From an uncultured Acetatifactor sp. (GTDB taxonomy: Bacteria > Bacillota > Clostridia > Lachnospirales > Lachnospiraceae), in contig CAJUJN010000014.1 in the NCBI GenBank assembly GCA_910586775.1, forward strand, positions 1 through 64,000: a stretch of 64,000 bases of DNA, given 5' to 3'. The position numbers were made by a program, and so were the translations under genes. The stretch's first letter is position 1, and every line of letters starts with the position of its first letter. Shown here piece by piece: positions 63,121 to 64,000 of the stretch. Below the pieces are notes generated by a model. The model was not told where the DNA came from, searched no databases, and saw only the letters and a list, made by a program, of their open reading frames with translations.

Positions 63121-64000
63121 TCAGACATAATACCTTGCCTGGGCATTCCACATCTGCGTATACCGGCCTCCCGCGGCATAGAGTTCCTCATGGCTGCCCC
63201 GCTCCACGATTTCCCCCTCATGGAATACGATAATTTCGTCACAGAACCGGCAGCTGCTCATTCTGTGGGAAATGTAGATACTGGTTCTGCCCTCCACCAT
63301 TTCGTTAAACCGGGCGTAAATCTGTGCCTCCGCCTTAGCGTCCAGGGCAGCCGTGGGTTCATCCAGTATGACTACAGGCGCATCTTTGTACAGGGCCCTT
63401 GCCAACGCCAGTTTCTGGGCCTCCCCGCCGCTGACGGCCACCCCGTCCCGAAGATCCTTGTACAGATAGGTGTCCAGCCGCTTCTCCATATCCCTGACAA
63501 AACCGTCCGCTTCCGCCTGACGCAGGGCATCCCAGAGCTTCTCCTCCTGCCATCCATAGCCTGCGGCGACATTTTCCCCCACAGAGAAAGAAAACAGTTT
63601 GAAATCCTGGAACACCACGCTGAAGAGGCCCCGGTACTCCTCCTGGCTGTATTTGCGGATATCCACGCCGTTTAAGGTAATCCTCCCCTCAGTTGGGTCA
63701 TAAAGGCGGCAGAGCAGCTTGATAAACGTGGTTTTTCCGGCGCCGTTGCGTCCCACCACCGCCATTTTCCCCCGGATATTGATTCTGCAGTTCACGTTTT
63801 TCAATACGGGAATCTCACTGCCCGGATACCGGAAGCTCACGTTCTCAAAGGCCAGCTCATACTCCCCGTCATCCCGTTTCTCCACCGGGATACTGCCCTT
63901 CCCATGAACATTCTCCGTGTCCAGAAACTTCAGAAATTCGTCTGTATAGATGCAGATTTTCTGCAGTTCTCCATGCTTTGCAATCACGGAAAAGCAGGCT
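63121..64000 (-). CDS. ABC exporter ATPase half, partial
   Basis: About 293 residues, open at the right edge. Walker A GRNGAGKTT, signature VSGGEAQK, Walker B PVVILDEPTAALD and ISHRMS. It closely resembles the exporter halves at 25685-29601 in style, and is the ATPase end of a similar membrane-fused protein. Confidence 0.9.
   Translation of the reverse strand, partial: ACFSVIAKHGELQKICIYTDEFLKFLDTENVHGKGSIPVEKRDDGEYELAFENVSFRYPGSEIPVLKNVNCRINIRGKMAVVGRNGAGKTTFIKLLCRLYDPTEGRITLNGVDIRKYSQEEYRGLFSVVFQDFKLFSFSVGENVAAGYGWQEEKLWDALRQAEADGFVRDMEKRLDTYLYKDLRDGVAVSGGEAQKLALARALYKDAPVVILDEPTAALDAKAEAQIYARFNEMVEGRTSIYISHRMSSCRFCDEIIVFHEGEIVERGSHEELYAAGGRYTQMWNAQARYYV

Noticed and set aside
1..64000. 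CRISPR array, tRNA, rRNA, prophage or intact insertion sequence
   Set aside because: No regularly spaced identical repeats, tRNA T-loop patterns in a cloverleaf context, transposase or phage structural genes were found by reading both strands.

Overview
The window looks like a chromosomal segment of a gut Clostridia, most likely Lachnospiraceae (Clostridium cluster XIVa). Supporting signs are GC content a little above 50%, AGGAGG-type ribosome sites before most genes, lipobox lipoproteins, many glycoside hydrolases and ABC importers, a YesM/YesN two-component pair, and a CD1871A-type small CXXC protein. The genus is not resolved. Almost every gene is on the minus strand. No rRNA, tRNA, CRISPR array, intact insertion sequence or prophage was seen.

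Layout. 1-2611: a MoxR ATPase and a VWA/metallopeptidase-like partner that runs off the left edge. 2991-10939: a host-glycan locus with a GH85 endo-beta-N-acetylglucosaminidase, a GH29 fucosidase, an aldo/keto reductase, a zinc dehydrogenase and a divergent AraC regulator. 11200-13665: a decayed ORF, then a TetR/MFS efflux pair with clear palindromic operators. 13924-16318: an inducible-looking Y-family polymerase and YolD operon. 16412-21740: a chemoreceptor with an FMN-binding lipoprotein, a DUF2461 protein, an ECF sigma factor and a WYL regulator. 21979-22882: a probable mobile-element scar with an orphan PBECR-type protein and a candidate stand-alone ncRNA. 22883-25526: DUF3795, AlkZ-like and sialidase-like genes. 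25685-29601: a heterodimeric ABC exporter. 29748-32041: a YjbR/EVE-like protein and an orphan BREX-type (DUF2791) ATPase. 32153-33469: an XRE membrane regulator and a gene-poor repeat region. 33470-36480: an ECF sigma operon with membrane proteins, then a wrecked ABC-2 transporter. 36816-39703: a sigma factor with a large C-terminal extension and a frame-split AraC/GyrI regulator. 40166-42152: a metallo-beta-lactamase-fold enzyme and a double GNAT protein.

The largest unit is about 20 kb of co-directional genes at 62910-42196. In transcription order: two GH31 glycosidases, a sugar-binding lipoprotein, two permeases, YesM/YesN, an aldo/keto reductase, a class II aldolase, a PfkB kinase, a FucI-like isomerase, a cupin-like lyase and a DUF4838 glycosidase-like protein. 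A TlpA / CXXC / 4Fe-4S redox module follows. Extracellular hydrolysis, uptake and an isomerase-kinase-aldolase-reductase route can be read from the genes, but the sugar is unknown. Another ABC exporter half enters at the right edge.

Between the genes there are several unexplained structured elements. A nearly identical 65-bp leader sits directly in front of two unrelated genes, with a diverged third copy elsewhere. There are also long inverted repeats, 19-bp tandem repeats before the fucosidase, and four decayed or frame-split loci.
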